Assembly (NCBI RefSeq): GCF_016808335.1
Contig: NC_053138.1
Span: 61,426,951-61,490,950 of the forward strand
DNA from: Panicum virgatum
Lineage: Eukaryota; Streptophyta; Magnoliopsida; Poales; Poaceae
Reading direction: 5' to 3'
Length of the DNA: 64,000 nucleotides
The notes under the pieces are model-generated. The model saw only the letters and a program-made list of their open reading frames with translations, was not told the origin of the DNA and ran no database searches. Positions 1 to 10,434 of the stretch are shown here, piece by piece. Made by a program: the position numbers and the translations under genes. Position 1 is the first letter of the stretch. Each line of letters begins with the position of its first letter.

Positions 1-1
1 G

Positions 2-295
2 ATGCTCGTCGGGCTCTGGTGCGCGCACCCGGACCGCAGCTTGAGGCCAACCATCAGGCAGGCCGTCAGCGTGCTGCGGTTCGATGCGCCGCCACCGAGG
101 CTGCCGGCGAAGATGCCGGTTGCGACCTACGGGTCGCCGGCGGATCGTCCTGGCTTCACAACGTCGTCTGGGGAAGCGGCGACGACAGTAAGAGGAGGCG
201 GCGGCGACAGCATTGGGCGTTCCAGCACCGCGGAGCTGCCGGACAAGTCCAGTTTGATGAAATGGCAGGCCAACGACAGAACTTCTACTATGTGA
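2..295 (+). CDS. L-type lectin receptor kinase, C-terminal end (partial)
   Basis: The reading frame is open from the window edge to a TGA at 293-295, so only the last ~97 codons are seen and the true start lies outside. GLWCAHPDRSLRPTIRQAV is the end of a plant Ser/Thr kinase domain (subdomain XI, with the invariant Arg in RPTIRQ). The following LRFDAPPPRLPAKMPVATY and the Ser/Thr/Gly-rich tail are typical of L-type lectin-domain receptor kinases. Family knowledge: plasma-membrane receptors with an extracellular legume-lectin domain, one transmembrane helix and a cytoplasmic kinase, used in defence and development. The lectin and membrane parts are not in the window, so the LecRK assignment rests on the tail alone. 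Another plant receptor-kinase subfamily is the main alternative. Confidence 0.8.
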   Translation: MLVGLWCAHPDRSLRPTIRQAVSVLRFDAPPPRLPAKMPVATYGSPADRPGFTTSSGEAATTVRGGGGDSIGRSSTAELPDKSSLMKWQANDRTSTM

Positions 296-754
296 CAATT
301 CGCTGGTTTTCATTCAATTCAGCTATTCTACGGGTTATAGGCTCAAAGCCAGCAATTGAAATTGTTACGGCTAGTACATACATCACATAAAGTCAAGAAC
401 GAGGCATTCGATTGGCGAGCTGTTTTTTTCACATCTCATATGACTGCAGTTACAGAACTAATGAGGCGACCGCCGCGTGTGAACACGACGTCGGAGAGGA
501 AGAATCAACCTAGAATTAGGAAGGTAAATCTAAGAGGGTTTGGGTTAGCGATGTGTTTACCAGGGTGCTCAACGTCGTCATCGAGCATTTGTCACTTGCC
601 AGTGGTGAGTTAATTGGCAATGCTTCACTCAGGGAATTTACTTGATCCACGGAGTAGTAAAGAGGAAACTGTTGCATTTGTCAGCGTGAATTAAGAACCT
701 GAAGATGCCAACTGATCATGCTAGCTTAGTTTGCACTATTTGTCGCACTACTTA
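296..754. other. 3' flank of the receptor kinase gene
   Basis: AT-rich non-coding sequence after the kinase stop codon, presumably 3' UTR and intergenic DNA. No ORF with recognisable content and no clear poly(A) signal were identified. Confidence 0.5.
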
Positions 755-1542
755 GGTCCTGTTTGGATACTCTAGCTGAGTTACAGGTTAGAGTTAGTTT
801 CTAGTTTATCAGGACTAACACTGAACTAACACTAACCAAAGAGGTGTTTGGACGGAAGGATTAGATTGACAATAAATTCACTTTTCTAATCATTTGGCTC
901 CTTTAAACCATATTTCCAGCCGGATCTGGTGTGGCCGGCTCTCGTGGTGGCGGACTCGGGAGCGGCGCTTGGAGGGGCGGCGGCGCTCGAGGTGGTGGCG
1001 ACGCTCGGAGGGGTTGCAGGCGCTCGGAGGGGCGGTGGCGCTCGAAGGGGACAGGGGCGCTTGGAGGGATGGCGGCGCTCGGAGGGGCCGGCGGCGATTG
1101 GAGGGACCATCGGCGAGTGCAGAGGACGACGGTGAATAGAGGTCGCGCGGCGACACCCTGGATATGGGTCAACAACGGAGGGTGAACGGCGGCGCACTCA
1201 GGGGCGGTGGCACCGATGTAAGGCGGTGTCGCGGCTGGTGGCCAGTGGCCCGGCGGCCGGCGGCAATGGGAGGGGGCGACGGCGAGAAAACCGACAGCGC
1301 CACCCTAGATTGGGGTCGCCGAGGAGGGAGTTGCAAAGGGGGAGTCGGGCGCAGAAAGATCCCACGAGGGGAGAGAGAGGGGCCCACCTCATCTAACGCC
1401 AATAAGCATCCCTTGGGGATAGTCTTTTGGATGGATTAGATGCAAATAATCCTAATCTAACTCACCTGTTTGGATATTTTAGAGTTAGATGAGTCCCAAA
1501 TAGTTTAATCTAACTCTAACTCATCATAGATCCAAATAGGCC
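755..1542. mobile_element. Non-autonomous inverted-repeat DNA element with GC-rich interior
   Basis: The left end reads GGTCCTGTTTGGATACTC followed by GAGTTACAGGTTAGAGTTAG. The reverse complement of the right end reads GGCCTATTTGGATCTATGAT followed by GAGTTAGAGTTAG, so the termini are imperfect inverted repeats. Flanks CTACTTAG and GTACTAAA match at 5 of 8 positions, compatible with an old 8-bp hAT-type duplication but not proof. The interior (about 900-1400) is very GC-rich, with a degenerate repeat built on GGCGCTCGGAGGGG, unlike the AT-rich arms. No transposase reading frame was found. The superfamily call (hAT-like) is an inference. Confidence 0.55.
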
Positions 1543-2233
1543 GTACTAAAAAAAGAGAATTATTGTGTCTAGTGCTTCTGCTGGTGCAGCTATGAAAACT
1601 TTATGTCATGATTTGTTCCATGAATTCCATTGCCCCCATCGTGAGTTCGTGACGAATACGGAAGACAGTGCCAGTGGAGCTTGCCAGGAAGGACAGCATC
1701 GCCCGCATTTCTGCTGCATCCTGGAACCGTGGACACGGACCTCTCACTGCACGGCCCTCTTCACGATAGAATTCTCCGTGCAGAAGCTCGTCTCAAGTCT
1801 CAATCATTGACAACGCCAAAAATAGGAACAACGGCAAGTTCTTCGCATGGGATGGCCTAGAAATCCCTTGGTGACTTGCGGTCATATTTCTCCAAAAAAA
1901 AAGACTCGTGGTCGCTGTTTTTCAAGAACTCGTGCTCACTGTTTCAGCCAGCAGCGTGCCAGCATACAGGTCAGCAATGAGAACAACTTTTCTTTTTTGC
2001 AAAGTGTTGTCCTGTTGTCTTTTTTTTTTCTATGCCTCTCATCTGTTTTTTTTCTTCTACAGCTCATGTGCAGACTCGCACTGTAATCTGCTGAGTAGAT
2101 TTGTTTGCGTACCGCGTGGTGTCAGTGTATAGGGCTAGTGTGAGTCTGCTTATGTACAAACTCACGCCAACGCTACAAATCATGTATAGATTCACACCAA
2201 CCATACACATGCACACCACAGATTCTATGGCTC
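1543..2233. other. Intergenic, no gene recognised
   Basis: Mixed-composition sequence with T-rich stretches near 2018-2060. Short ORFs are present but none has recognisable content. Confidence 0.4.
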
Positions 2234-2362
2234 ATGTATAGACATCTACATCTATTGGATCAACACACTCAACCCATCCTCACTCTCTCTCACCTGCAGC
2301 TTCCTCCCGTGCTTGTGCCACCGCCGAGCGTGACCGCCACGGCTTCCCATCGCTGTGCCGCA

Positions 2363-2660
2363 CAGCCGCAGATCCTCTCGTGCCCACGTCACCGCGAGCG
2401 CGGCCTCCGCGGCAGCCCCACCGCCGTCGGTCCTCCCGTGCCCGCGCCACCGCGAGCGCGGCTTCCGCGGTTGCCCTGCCGCCGTGCCGCACCACCGTCG
2501 GTCCTCCCATGCCTGCGCCGCCGTCGAGCACAGCCAGCCGCCGCGGCTGCCCCGTCGCCGGTCCTCCGGTGCTCGCGCCGCCATGCCGCACCGCCCGTCG
2601 GTCCTCCCATGCCCACGCTGCCGCTCCCGCGGCCAGCCGGTGTCCCCACGGGTGCGCTAT
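2363..2660. repeat. GC-rich imperfect tandem repeat
   Basis: The segment GTCGGTCCTCCCGTGCCCGC with its flanks recurs, diverged, about five times with a period of roughly 60-80 bp (for example near 2428, 2497, 2560 and 2600). Several frames stay open across it on both strands (one spans 2234-2740), which is expected of GC-rich repeats, so no protein is called. It may be a captured and expanded gene fragment inside a transposon. Confidence 0.5.
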
Positions 2661-2740
2661 TGCTCGGTCCGCCCCTGCACGCGCCACTGCATTCACCGGA
2701 GAAGAAGGTAGGAAGAACCTATTTCTTCAAAGAATGTTAA

Positions 2741-2935
2741 TCTAGATTTTCGAAAATGTTGGATCCATTTTTTAAAATGTTGAAACAGGTTGTGAAAAAT
2801 GTTGATGCTAGTATTTGTTTTAAAATGTTAATTTATATGTCTGAACAATGTTGAATCTGCTATTTTTAAATGTTGATCTCTATTTTTGAAAATATTGAAC
2901 CTAATCATTTAAGATATTATATCTAATTTGGACCT
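2741..2935. repeat. AT-rich degenerate tandem repeat (AAAATGTTGA units)
   Basis: About seven diverged units contain AAAATGTTGAA or AATGTTGATC separated by 20-35 bp. This looks like decayed tandem repeats of a transposable element directly following the GC-rich repeat. No family could be named. Confidence 0.45.
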
Positions 2936-3408
2936 ATGTACTTCAAAATTATATGTTTAACCATCTTCCACGTGTTACATACGAGCCCCAAAGCAACCCC
3001 TGCCCCGACCGCAAACGCCAGCTCACAAACACATAATCGCCGGAAATCGGAGCCCCGATCCCCTCCAACTTCTATTCGCCGTCGGCAAGGAGAGTCTCCA
3101 ATTCCAATCCGTCCGTGTCCGCCGAATCACCGAGTCCCCAACTGCAGGGAGGCCCGAAGCCCTAACCTCGATGAGTGAGTTGCGTTTGATTACGGTTTCG
3201 ATTCTTCCCATCTGACACCACACGTATTTATTTGTAGTGAGGAAGAACGCAGGTTGCGCGGCAAAGCAAGGGAGATGATGGGGAAGCAATGCCCTATACT
3301 GGACAACTAAAAAAGTTATCGGTGCTAGTGATGGGACCAAATATTTATCATCAGATGTGATGTGCTACTAGTGTACATGGGTCCTGTACTCCTGTTTGAT
3401 TCCACTTA
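2936..3408 (+). pseudogene. Possible 5' gene fragment (UTR, first splice donor)
   Basis: The stretch at 3000-3175 resembles a grass 5' UTR: C-rich, ending in GAAGCCCTAACCTCGATGA followed by GTGAGTTGCG, a good splice donor. A T-rich tract then ends in TTTGTAG at about 3236, followed by a short basic open stretch that stops before 3310. The outer Mutator-like element begins just beyond, so the fragment may be a gene 5' end broken by transposition. No protein family was recognised. Confidence 0.3.
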
Positions 3409-3418
3409 TTTGGATTTT

Positions 3419-3662
3419 GAGTAAATTGCATTACAGGTTCCCAAACTTGTCCCGAAGTTTGACCTAGGTCTCTAAACTCTCAAATCGGCCATCTGGGTCT
3501 CTAAACTGTGTTAAGTGGTTCATTCAAAGTCCCAAACATGTCACGCCAGCTTCCGACGCCAACGTGGCGTGCCACGTGGTGCCACGCTGGCAATAATTTG
3601 CAAAAAAAAACCCTGCATAGCCTTATCTTCTAAGATTTGCTCCTCCCTCACTCTCCTTCCAA
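3419..3662 (+). repeat. Outer MULE left terminal inverted repeat
   Basis: Matches the reverse complement of 7052-7296 with scattered substitutions and small indels. Confidence 0.85.
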
Positions 3663-3688
3663 TCAGCCCCCATGCTGCAGGCCTGCTA

Positions 3689-3925
3689 GAGAAAATTGCA
3701 TATTTGGCACTCCAAGCGTTGCGTTTCGCAGTTTTGCCATTCCAAATATCGTCTACGTAAAAACGGGACTCCAAACGTTAGACACTTGATTATACTGCCA
3801 TTTGTTGTATTTTCTCTCTTTTCTTTTTCTTTCTCTTGTATTTGGGAGGGTGAAATGCCCCTTTTGCCTCTGTATTTACGTGAGCCTCTACACGAATCGT
3901 CTTGCCACTGATCGATCCTATCGGC
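3689..3925 (+). repeat. Inner MULE left terminal inverted repeat
   Basis: Pairs with 6165-6397. Similarity reaches the shared GATCGATCCTA motif. Confidence 0.85.
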
Positions 3926-4902
3926 TATCGCGCTCCTGTCTCTCCTATCGCACGCAACCCTAGTCCAGGGGCGGCGGCCACTGCACCACCGACCGGCGGC
4001 ACCCCACTGCCAGGTAGCGCAGCAGCATGCAGCTCGCCGCCCTTGACGGGCTCCCGGCCCCGCCGGCTGTGCCGCAGGGCAGCGGTGACCTGGCCGCGCT
4101 GGGCGTGGCCACGCCTGCCCCGGCCGACAGCGGTGCAGCAGGCAGATTGCGGTGCTGCCCCTGCCGTGGCCGTGCAGCAGGCAGCCGGGATGACCGGCGC
4201 CGCCCCTGGCAGGCAGGCTGCTGCCGATGCCGCGCAGCAGGCCTGGCTACCGCTGCTAGCTTGATAGCCATGAAACAAAATAACAGCCATTCTCGATTCG
4301 CTTGCGTATGGTTTCGGTCTGTGCCTATGGATGCCTCCCGTGCTGTACTTTGGGGCATCCAAGAATATGAAATGCTTACAGTTTACAAGCGAGACCAACA
4401 CATCTGTGCTGAGTTCTGACTGCAAGAGAAAACGTTGTACAAGATCAGACTTATTGCCGGCGTGCTGGCAAATACAGAACATGGTTGGACCACCACGACC
4501 GCTGTTATTTTGATCCATGAAAAAATATTCTGGACATTACAATGTGCCAAAAAATTCTGAGCACAATAATAAACACAATAACCATGATTTATCACAAAAT
4601 TTCATGAATTTAAAGTAGACAAGTTTATCTCACATAACCTTAATTTGAATCTAGAAGAGTTCCATATGATATGAAATAAAATATAAGTTTACATCTCATA
4701 CTATGGCGACAAAATATTCTGAGCACAAAAACTAATGGCTACCATTCATCCAACATGAAGCCTCCTTTTTGGAGTCATCTTTTTTGGTGCGGCTGCAGTA
4801 AGCATATTCTCATGACTACTAGCAGCGGCGGATTGTGAAGAGTTGCCCTCTCCTAATAAAGACGCAAGCTTGCTGCAAAGAAATATGGCATGATAGTTAG
4901 AT

Positions 4903-5252
4903 TTATGCAAATATGGCATATTGCCGCACTGCCATCTTGAACTCCTCCATAGTTGGGTAGATTGTGCCGACATCCATTGGTGGGTTGTTCTTATCATATG
5001 AAATCACCACCTCACTTGGAACGGTATCACTAGTAGGAATGGCGGCACCATCATAATCACCATGTTCATCCATTCGGCGATCAAAAACCTCTGTAGGTAC
5101 AATAATATGCTCCTTTTCTCTCACGCCTAGAAGTTCACACATCTGATTTTCACTTATAAGTGCAATTCGACCTTCCTCATCATGTGTCTCCACTATCTAT
5201 AAGCTATTCCAATCAACTCCTGCTATATTTTCCACATGTTCTGGTTCAAACC
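4903..5252 (-). pseudogene. MuDR-type transposase N-terminal fragment
   Basis: The minus-strand frame begins after a likely splice acceptor (TTTTATTTTAG at about 5253-5263) and runs to near 4903. It contains PPMDVGTIYPTMEEFKMAVR and QYAI, the start of the conserved N-terminal MuDR transposase domain (Pfam PF03108 family), preceded by an acidic, Asp/Glu-rich stretch as is usual. One in-frame TAG lies near 5199-5201. The frame ends just after QYAIFA, so the rest of that domain, the MULE catalytic DDE domain and the SWIM zinc finger are absent. It cannot encode an active transposase. The 3' loss was probably an internal deletion of an autonomous parent element. Confidence 0.75.
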
Positions 5253-5916
5253 TAAAATAAAAAATTAAGGGTACATCTATCAATATATGAACGAGCTACT
5301 AAACACAAACAATAATAGAAAGAAATTAAGAGCATCACCTTGGCACATCGACTAAAACCATATTGCACTGTATTTGCGGAGGAGCAGTAGTGCCACAGCC
5401 TGAAAAAACTAACATATATGTAACATATTTTTGTGTCATATTTGCAGTGAAAATGAATTGCAAATTGCAGTACATACTGCTCATTATTGGCATTGGTTTT
5501 AAACAACTAATTAAACAAATAGAACACATTAAGTATTGAGCAAAGGGCAATTAAGCAGTAGGCATCTACAACATACATGCCATGGCCCATTAGCGTAAAT
5601 AGGGATGCGCAGATGGGCTGCAGAAGTGTACTAGTGTAAACACTACTTGCCCCAAATAAAATAATGACTGATTTTCTTAGCCCAACAGTAGCATCTTCCT
5701 CATGCGGATCGAGTCCCTCCTTGCAGGCTGTTCGGCAACCATGGCGTGGACGCCGGATGGGCATGGGTGACCAGCGATTAGCATGGGCCAGAAGAAGTAC
5801 ACGTGGGTACCTTCAGACACCTGGAGAAGGTCATCGGCGGCGATGCGCTCCAGGGCGACAACTCCGGTAGCCCGGTCGACCTTGCAAGTGTCGACTTCTC
5901 ATGCGCGGCCAGGGAG

Positions 5917-6084
5917 CCGGCACCTTCGGCCATTGCGGGCGTGGGCAGAGCACCGCCGCCCTCGGCCATGGCGTGCGTGGACAGTATGCCGCCGCCCTCT
6001 GCAATGGCGGACGCGGCCACTCTGCCGCCGCCCTCGGCCACGGTGGGCGCGGGCAGGGCAGCGCTGCCGTCGGCCATGGCTACG
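5917..6084. repeat. 36-bp minisatellite in the inner MULE
   Basis: Units start at 5917, 5953, 5989 and 6025, with a partial fifth at 6061. Each is about CCGCCGCCCTCGGCCATGGC plus a more variable 16-bp half. Because 36 is a multiple of three, all frames stay open; the plus strand would give PPPSAM-type 12-residue repeats and the minus strand MAEGGG-type repeats. Neither strand has other coding support. Confidence 0.85.
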
Positions 6085-6164
6085 AGAGCGGCGTTCGGCG
6101 TGCCTAGGAGAGCGGCGTCCGGCGGTGGGGCCCTAGGTTTGGACTCACGAGCGCAGCAAATGGA

Positions 6165-6397
6165 TCGGAACGATGGGAGTAGGATCGATCAGAATAGATA
6201 CGTAATCCATGCATAAGGGCAAAAGAGACATTTCATACTCTAAATACATGGAAAAGAAAAGGCAAATGATGGAAAATACCCCAAATGCTAGTATAATCAA
6301 GTGACTCACATTTGGAGTCCTGTTTTTACGAAGACGATGTTTGGAATGGTAAATTTGCGAAGCGCAACGCTTGGAGTCCCAAATATGCAATTTTCTC
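6165..6397 (-). repeat. Inner MULE right terminal inverted repeat
   Basis: Reverse complement of the left TIR; followed directly by the GGCCTGCTA duplication. Confidence 0.85.
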
Positions 6398-6406
6398 GGC
6401 CTGCTA

Positions 6407-7051
6407 GCTGTCTTGCGCCTTGGTGAAGAGGTCGGCGGGGAGGAGCGCGTAGCTCTTCCCCTACGAGTGCGATGCGTAGGGGACCTTCTGGTGGAGGAGG
6501 CAGTCCGTGCGGAGCAGCGTGCACGAGCTCGGCCCCGCCGGCATGGAGCAGGGGGCCTCGTCGGAGTCAGCACCCTCATACCGTAGGAGCTCGGCCCCGC
6601 CGGTGCGGCTACGTATGGCAGTCCGTCGACCTCGATTTGCCGCACCCCTCCTGCGCCTCCCTTCGCCTGCACGCGCCCACATCGATATCTCATCAGCCAG
6701 TGAAGCGGGGGTGCTAGATTGGGGACCGAGCCGGAGCGGGCTAGGGTTAGGGCGGCGCTCACCTACAGGGCACCAGGAAGATGCGGTCCTACTCCTCATC
6801 GACGGGCACGAGCGGATGTGGAGGTGGGGACGGAGGGCGGGAATCAGGATCCGGGTTCGAGGCGGAGGTGTCGGTGTCCCCGGCGGCGGAGAGGGGCGGC
6901 GCGGGCATTGCCGCCCGATCCGCGGCTGGGGGCGCGCGGCGTGCGGGATTGGGGCTGGGAGTCTGGAAATGGAAGTGGGGAAAGCCGAGAGGAGGGGCCT
7001 GTGCAGCACGGGGGCTGAGGGAGCTCGGCATCTCGAGCTTAGAGAGGGAGA
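6407..7051. other. GC-rich core of the outer MULE, possible captured gene fragment
   Basis: Sequence of much higher GC content than the TIRs, with long frames open on both strands. The minus strand gives short protein-like runs in different frames (LLRTDCLLHQKVPYASHS, then YALLPADLFTK across a frame break near 6460), suggesting a decayed exon captured in Pack-MULE fashion. The source gene was not recognised. Confidence 0.4.
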
Positions 7052-7296
7052 GATTGAAGGGAGATGGAGGGAGGAGCAAATCTTAGAAGATAAGACTATG
7101 CAGGGAGTTTTTTGCAAATTGTTGTCAGCATGGCACCAAGTGGCATGCCACATCGTCGTCGGAAGCTAACGTAGCTCGTTTGGGACCTCGGATGAACCAC
7201 GTAACATAGTTTAGGGACCCAGATGGACGATTTGAGAGTTTAGGGACCTAGGTGAAACTTCGGGACAAGTTTGAGGACATGAGGTGCAATTTACTC
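7052..7296 (-). repeat. Outer MULE right terminal inverted repeat
   Basis: Reverse complement of the left TIR; ends TGCAATTTACTC. Confidence 0.85.
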
Positions 7297-8600
7297 TTTG
7301 GACATCGCTTAAGCAAGATTCCCTGGTAAGCCAGCCGGAGAATTGGCTGCCTGGATAATCTGAGTGTTTGACAATCCTAATTATTTTCAGTTGATTCTCT
7401 TAGTTAAGTGGTAAAACATTTAAAATGTCCTTTAAGGCTGATGATATCTCATTTTTTAACTGAATACAAGAAGTCAATAATTCCTATATTTTTGTGTATC
7501 TTGAATAGACAATTGAATTACAATTGCTAGAAATTTAAAGTGACAACGTGTAGGCAATCCATACATCAACTTTGCACTAATAGTCCATTAACATATCTAA
7601 AATCTAATGAATCATCAATAAAATGCAATAATCGCACCCAACATTGCTTGTATTATCTGTTTATGGGAGGGCTGCCTAGGCGTGTCGGTGTTCAAGGTCC
7701 AATTAGAGCTAGACTGGCTGGACCGTGTCTGAAGTCTGAACTGAATTCAATCATGCCTGTTAATGTGACAGGGACTCTGCAGCTGAGTGCGTTGGGGGTG
7801 TGCTTGCTAGCTACACTGCACTGTAAGGTGGCCTGTCTCCTCGCGTATCTGCCTGCCTGCCTAACCTGCGGGCTAGTGCTAGCTATATGTCGATCTAGCT
7901 AGCTGACCCAGCATCAGATCGATCACCTTTGCTTTTCTCCTAATCGATCCTTTTCAATTCCTGGTTGCTGGTGATAGCTGAACTAATCGGGCTTTGCTTT
8001 GCATATATGCATTCTCACCTTTCAAGCTCTTCATTTATTATAAAAAAAATAGCATTTTTGAGTATTGGAGATACATGCAGGATGCAATTAATCAGCCAGA
8101 CGTCAGCTATAGCCGACTATAAAAGGTACCTAGCAGGTCATCTGAAGCTGTACTGCCTCAACTAGTTGATCACGGTTCCACCTTACATTAGTTTTCAGTG
8201 AAATAGAAATGATCGATACAGCAATGTCAATGTGCAATAATATGCAGTGAAGTTAAGCAAACTAAGCCTTCAATCGCAAACAAGCTTAAGCAACATGATG
8301 ACGCCGCCTGTCTCTGACGCAAATAGCATCAGAAGCGTCACTGATACAAACAAGAGAAACTATAGGCAACAACTGGCATCATATCAATCTCTCATCTCGA
8401 TCCGTGTACACGAAGTTACGAACAGTGTGGCGCCCGAGAAATCTTAGACATCCGGCGCATGCAAGAAACGGCGAAAAAAAGAACTGAAGATCGATCGAGG
8501 CATGCAGCTTAACGAATGGAATTAATAACCTGACAAAATGACCATCAACCGTGTGTGTCCGTATTAACGACGACGACCATTCGATCGATGTGCAGCAGGG
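7297..8600. other. Intergenic, downstream of the SAUR-like gene
   Basis: AT-rich sequence with no supported ORF. The part nearest 8600 would be the 3' UTR of the minus-strand SAUR-like gene. Confidence 0.4.
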
Positions 8601-8607
8601 TAACCGA

Positions 8608-9033
8608 TCAGCACGCGTAAAGCTGCGCGAGCTCCCTCATGGCGGCGCCGTCGTCGGTGCGGAGGTCGTCGTTGTCGGCGTTGTCCAGCATCCACAGCAG
8701 GTGGTCGAACAGCACCACCTCGCAGTTGACGACGACGGCGGCGGCGGGCTCGCCCTCCCGCCGCCGCCCCTCGTCGCCAATGAGCGCGGCGATCAGCGGG
8801 TGGCTCAGGTGCTCCGCGCTGATCACGTACCGCCGCCGCGAGCTGCCCACCAACACCACCGCGCCGCCTGACGCCGCCGCACCGTCGTCGTCGGCATCAA
8901 CCGCGGCGGCGGCGGCGGCGGCATCCCTGGTGGACATGGAGCGCAGGTTGGTGTAGGGCGCCGGGCTCGGGCGCGCCCCCAGTTCATCATCTGGTCTTAA
9001 TCGATCAAAAGATGCACATATACTTGCCTCCAT
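8608..9033 (-). CDS. SAUR-like auxin-responsive protein
   Basis: Minus-strand ORF ending in TGA at 8608-8610. From the ATG at 9033 it gives 141 residues; an in-frame ATG at 8937 would give 109. The core RRYVISAEHLSHPLIAALI then VNCEVVLFDHLLWMLDNAD is the small auxin-up RNA (SAUR) domain: a short basic start, the SHPL turn, and the CEV--FDHLL helix. It ends in RELAQLYAC. A poly-Ala/Asp low-complexity segment separates the N-terminus from the domain. SAURs are typically intronless, short-lived proteins that inhibit PP2C.D phosphatases and promote cell expansion (family knowledge). The sequence upstream of 9050 belongs to a retrotransposon, so the native promoter may have been displaced. The start codon is uncertain. 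Confidence 0.65.
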   Translation of the reverse strand: MEASICASFDRLRPDDELGARPSPAPYTNLRSMSTRDAAAAAAAVDADDDGAAASGGAVVLVGSSRRRYVISAEHLSHPLIAALIGDEGRRREGEPAAAVVVNCEVVLFDHLLWMLDNADNDDLRTDDGAAMRELAQLYAC

Positions 9034-9890
9034 ATATATGTGTGCATTATTCACTCTTGAGAAACTTAGTCCATGTTATGAGGCTTTACTGCTTGACGAT
9101 TCATTGCCTTCCACATTTAAAGAATCATCAAGCACAAAGCTAGGGCTTGTACTACTAATGTGATTTACTTGGGCTTCTGAGCTTTTCATGTTTAATCGAA
9201 AGAAAAGAGTTCAAGTTATGTATTTAATGATTATGTGCAAGCCATGTATGTGAGATCCTTCTCTTATGAAGGACATGGAACCTATAGGGCCAATGTATGT
9301 TTTATTAGGGTCAAGTATTTATGTTTTGCATCTAGGCCCTCTACATGCTAGTGTGTGCATGTTGTGTATCAAGTAATTCAAAGTCATTTAGTGTAACTTT
9401 AGATATTTGGTTGATACCTTCTTTTGAAATTGACTTAGTGTCAAAAGAACTAAATTGTTGTGAGGTATGAGCCAAATATGTTAAGAACGTTACTTAACTT
9501 GAGTTACTAGATACATGAATGTTATAGGATAGATTTTTCGAAAACCCAAGTAGTATGCTAGGCTGTATGCTGTTTGGAAACTTTTGGTTCTTGGTCTTTG
9601 TGACCATGTCAAGTTGCCTTGTGGTTATAGTTACACTTGTTTGATTGTTGGCTAACCACAAAGCAACAAGACTCTCTCAAGTCCATAGGATCTATTCCAA
9701 TCTCATCTCAAGGGGTATATTCTTTGGAAATGGTATCTCTCATCAAATTCAAGCCTAGGTTCCTAGTTCAAATGGATATCTAAGACAAAGGAACCAAAAT
9801 ATCAAAATATTTCTCTTGTCATGGCCCTCTCATCTAGAAATCAAACTCTATCAACACTTTTGAGATATTTTGCCCAATTCTGAGAATAGT

Positions 9891-10026
9891 CCAGATTCTC
9901 TGGGTTCCAGCCCGGATTCTCTGGGGTGGCCCGGATACTCTGGCATTTCTCCCGGATTCTCTGGAGTTTACCCAGGAACAGCAGTAAACCCGGAAGTTCC
10001 GAGTTTACAACCCGGAAGTTCCGGAT
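9891..10026. repeat. Seven-unit ~20-bp array grading into the paired dyads
   Basis: Four units of the CCCGGATTCTCTGG type (near 9891, 9910, 9929, 9950) are followed by a degenerate unit (near 9971) and two CCGGAAGTTCCG units (9990, 10012). The pitch is 19-22 bp. The array lies in the leader of the retrotransposon. The two motif types share the CCCGGA start, so one may derive from the other. Confidence 0.8.
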
Positions 10027-10181
10027 TCAAGTGGGTAAAAATATTCACCTAAAAAATTCTGGGAAATTTCCATGGCTATAAAGTTCCAAAATTATTATGG
10101 ATGTTCAAGAAGTTGGAACTTACTTTTATCTCGGGCAAATACACTAAAAAATCAAGTCAAGTCCGAGGGGTTTTGTGAAAA

Positions 10182-10216
10182 CCGGAAGTTCCGGTTTTTA
10201 AATCCAGAAGTTCCGG
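10182..10216. repeat. Paired dyad, leader
   Basis: CCGGAAGTTCCGG at 10182 and CCAGAAGTTCCGG at 10204, starts 22 bp apart. A lone third copy, CCAGAGGTTCCGG, is at 10385-10397. Confidence 0.9.
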
Positions 10217-10434
10217 ATTTCAACAATTATATCACTATTTAGCCCGTGACTTACCCTTTCACCCCTCATTCACTCTCTCACACACTGCCCGACACTTCCC
10301 TGTTCGTGAGAGGCGATTTTGTGGCGATTCAAGGATTTGACCAAGGGTTTTAAGGGGCAAAGGTGGGCTCTTGGTGATTTCAATCCAGAGGTTCCGGATC
10401 CACCCTCCGGAATCGATTTCAAACCCTTCTCACC

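Larger units (their letters stand above)
3689..6397 (-). mobile_element. Inner MULE with perfect 9-bp target duplication
   Basis: The ends GAGAAAATTGCATATTTGG and CCAAATATGCAATTTTCTC are perfect inverted repeats at the tips, and similarity continues for about 230 bp (3689-3925 against 6165-6397). The flanking 9-mers GGCCTGCTA at 3680-3688 and 6398-6406 are identical, which is the Mutator target-site signature. The element contains a minus-strand remnant of a MuDR-type transposase, so it is a deletion derivative of an autonomous MULE rather than a purely captured Pack-MULE. GC-rich stretches near 3960-4260 and 5690-6140 flank the remnant. Confidence 0.93.
3419..7296. mobile_element. Outer Mutator-like element (MULE) with long TIRs
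   Basis: The termini GAGTAAATTGCA and TGCAATTTACTC start inverted repeats of about 240 bp (3419-3662 against 7052-7296) that agree closely throughout. Both include a TTTGCAAAAAA stretch and a TTATCTTCTAAGATTTGCTC stretch. A G-initial AATTGC terminus and TIRs over 100 bp are hallmarks of MULEs. The flanks TTTGGATTT (3409-3417) and TTTGGACAT (7297-7305) agree at 7 of 9 positions, an eroded 9-bp duplication offset by one base. A second MULE is nested inside; without it the outer element is about 1.2 kb, with a GC-rich core at 6407-7051 that may be captured host sequence. Confidence 0.85.

Noticed and set aside
2234..2740. 168-codon plus-strand ORF
   Set aside because: It runs across a GC-rich tandem repeat, is matched by similar open frames on both strands, and has no recognisable domain.
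10182..10216. Dyad core as a heat-shock element
   Set aside because: Heat-shock elements need GAA and TTC separated by two bases; here one base (GAAGTTC) separates them, and no third unit is in phase.
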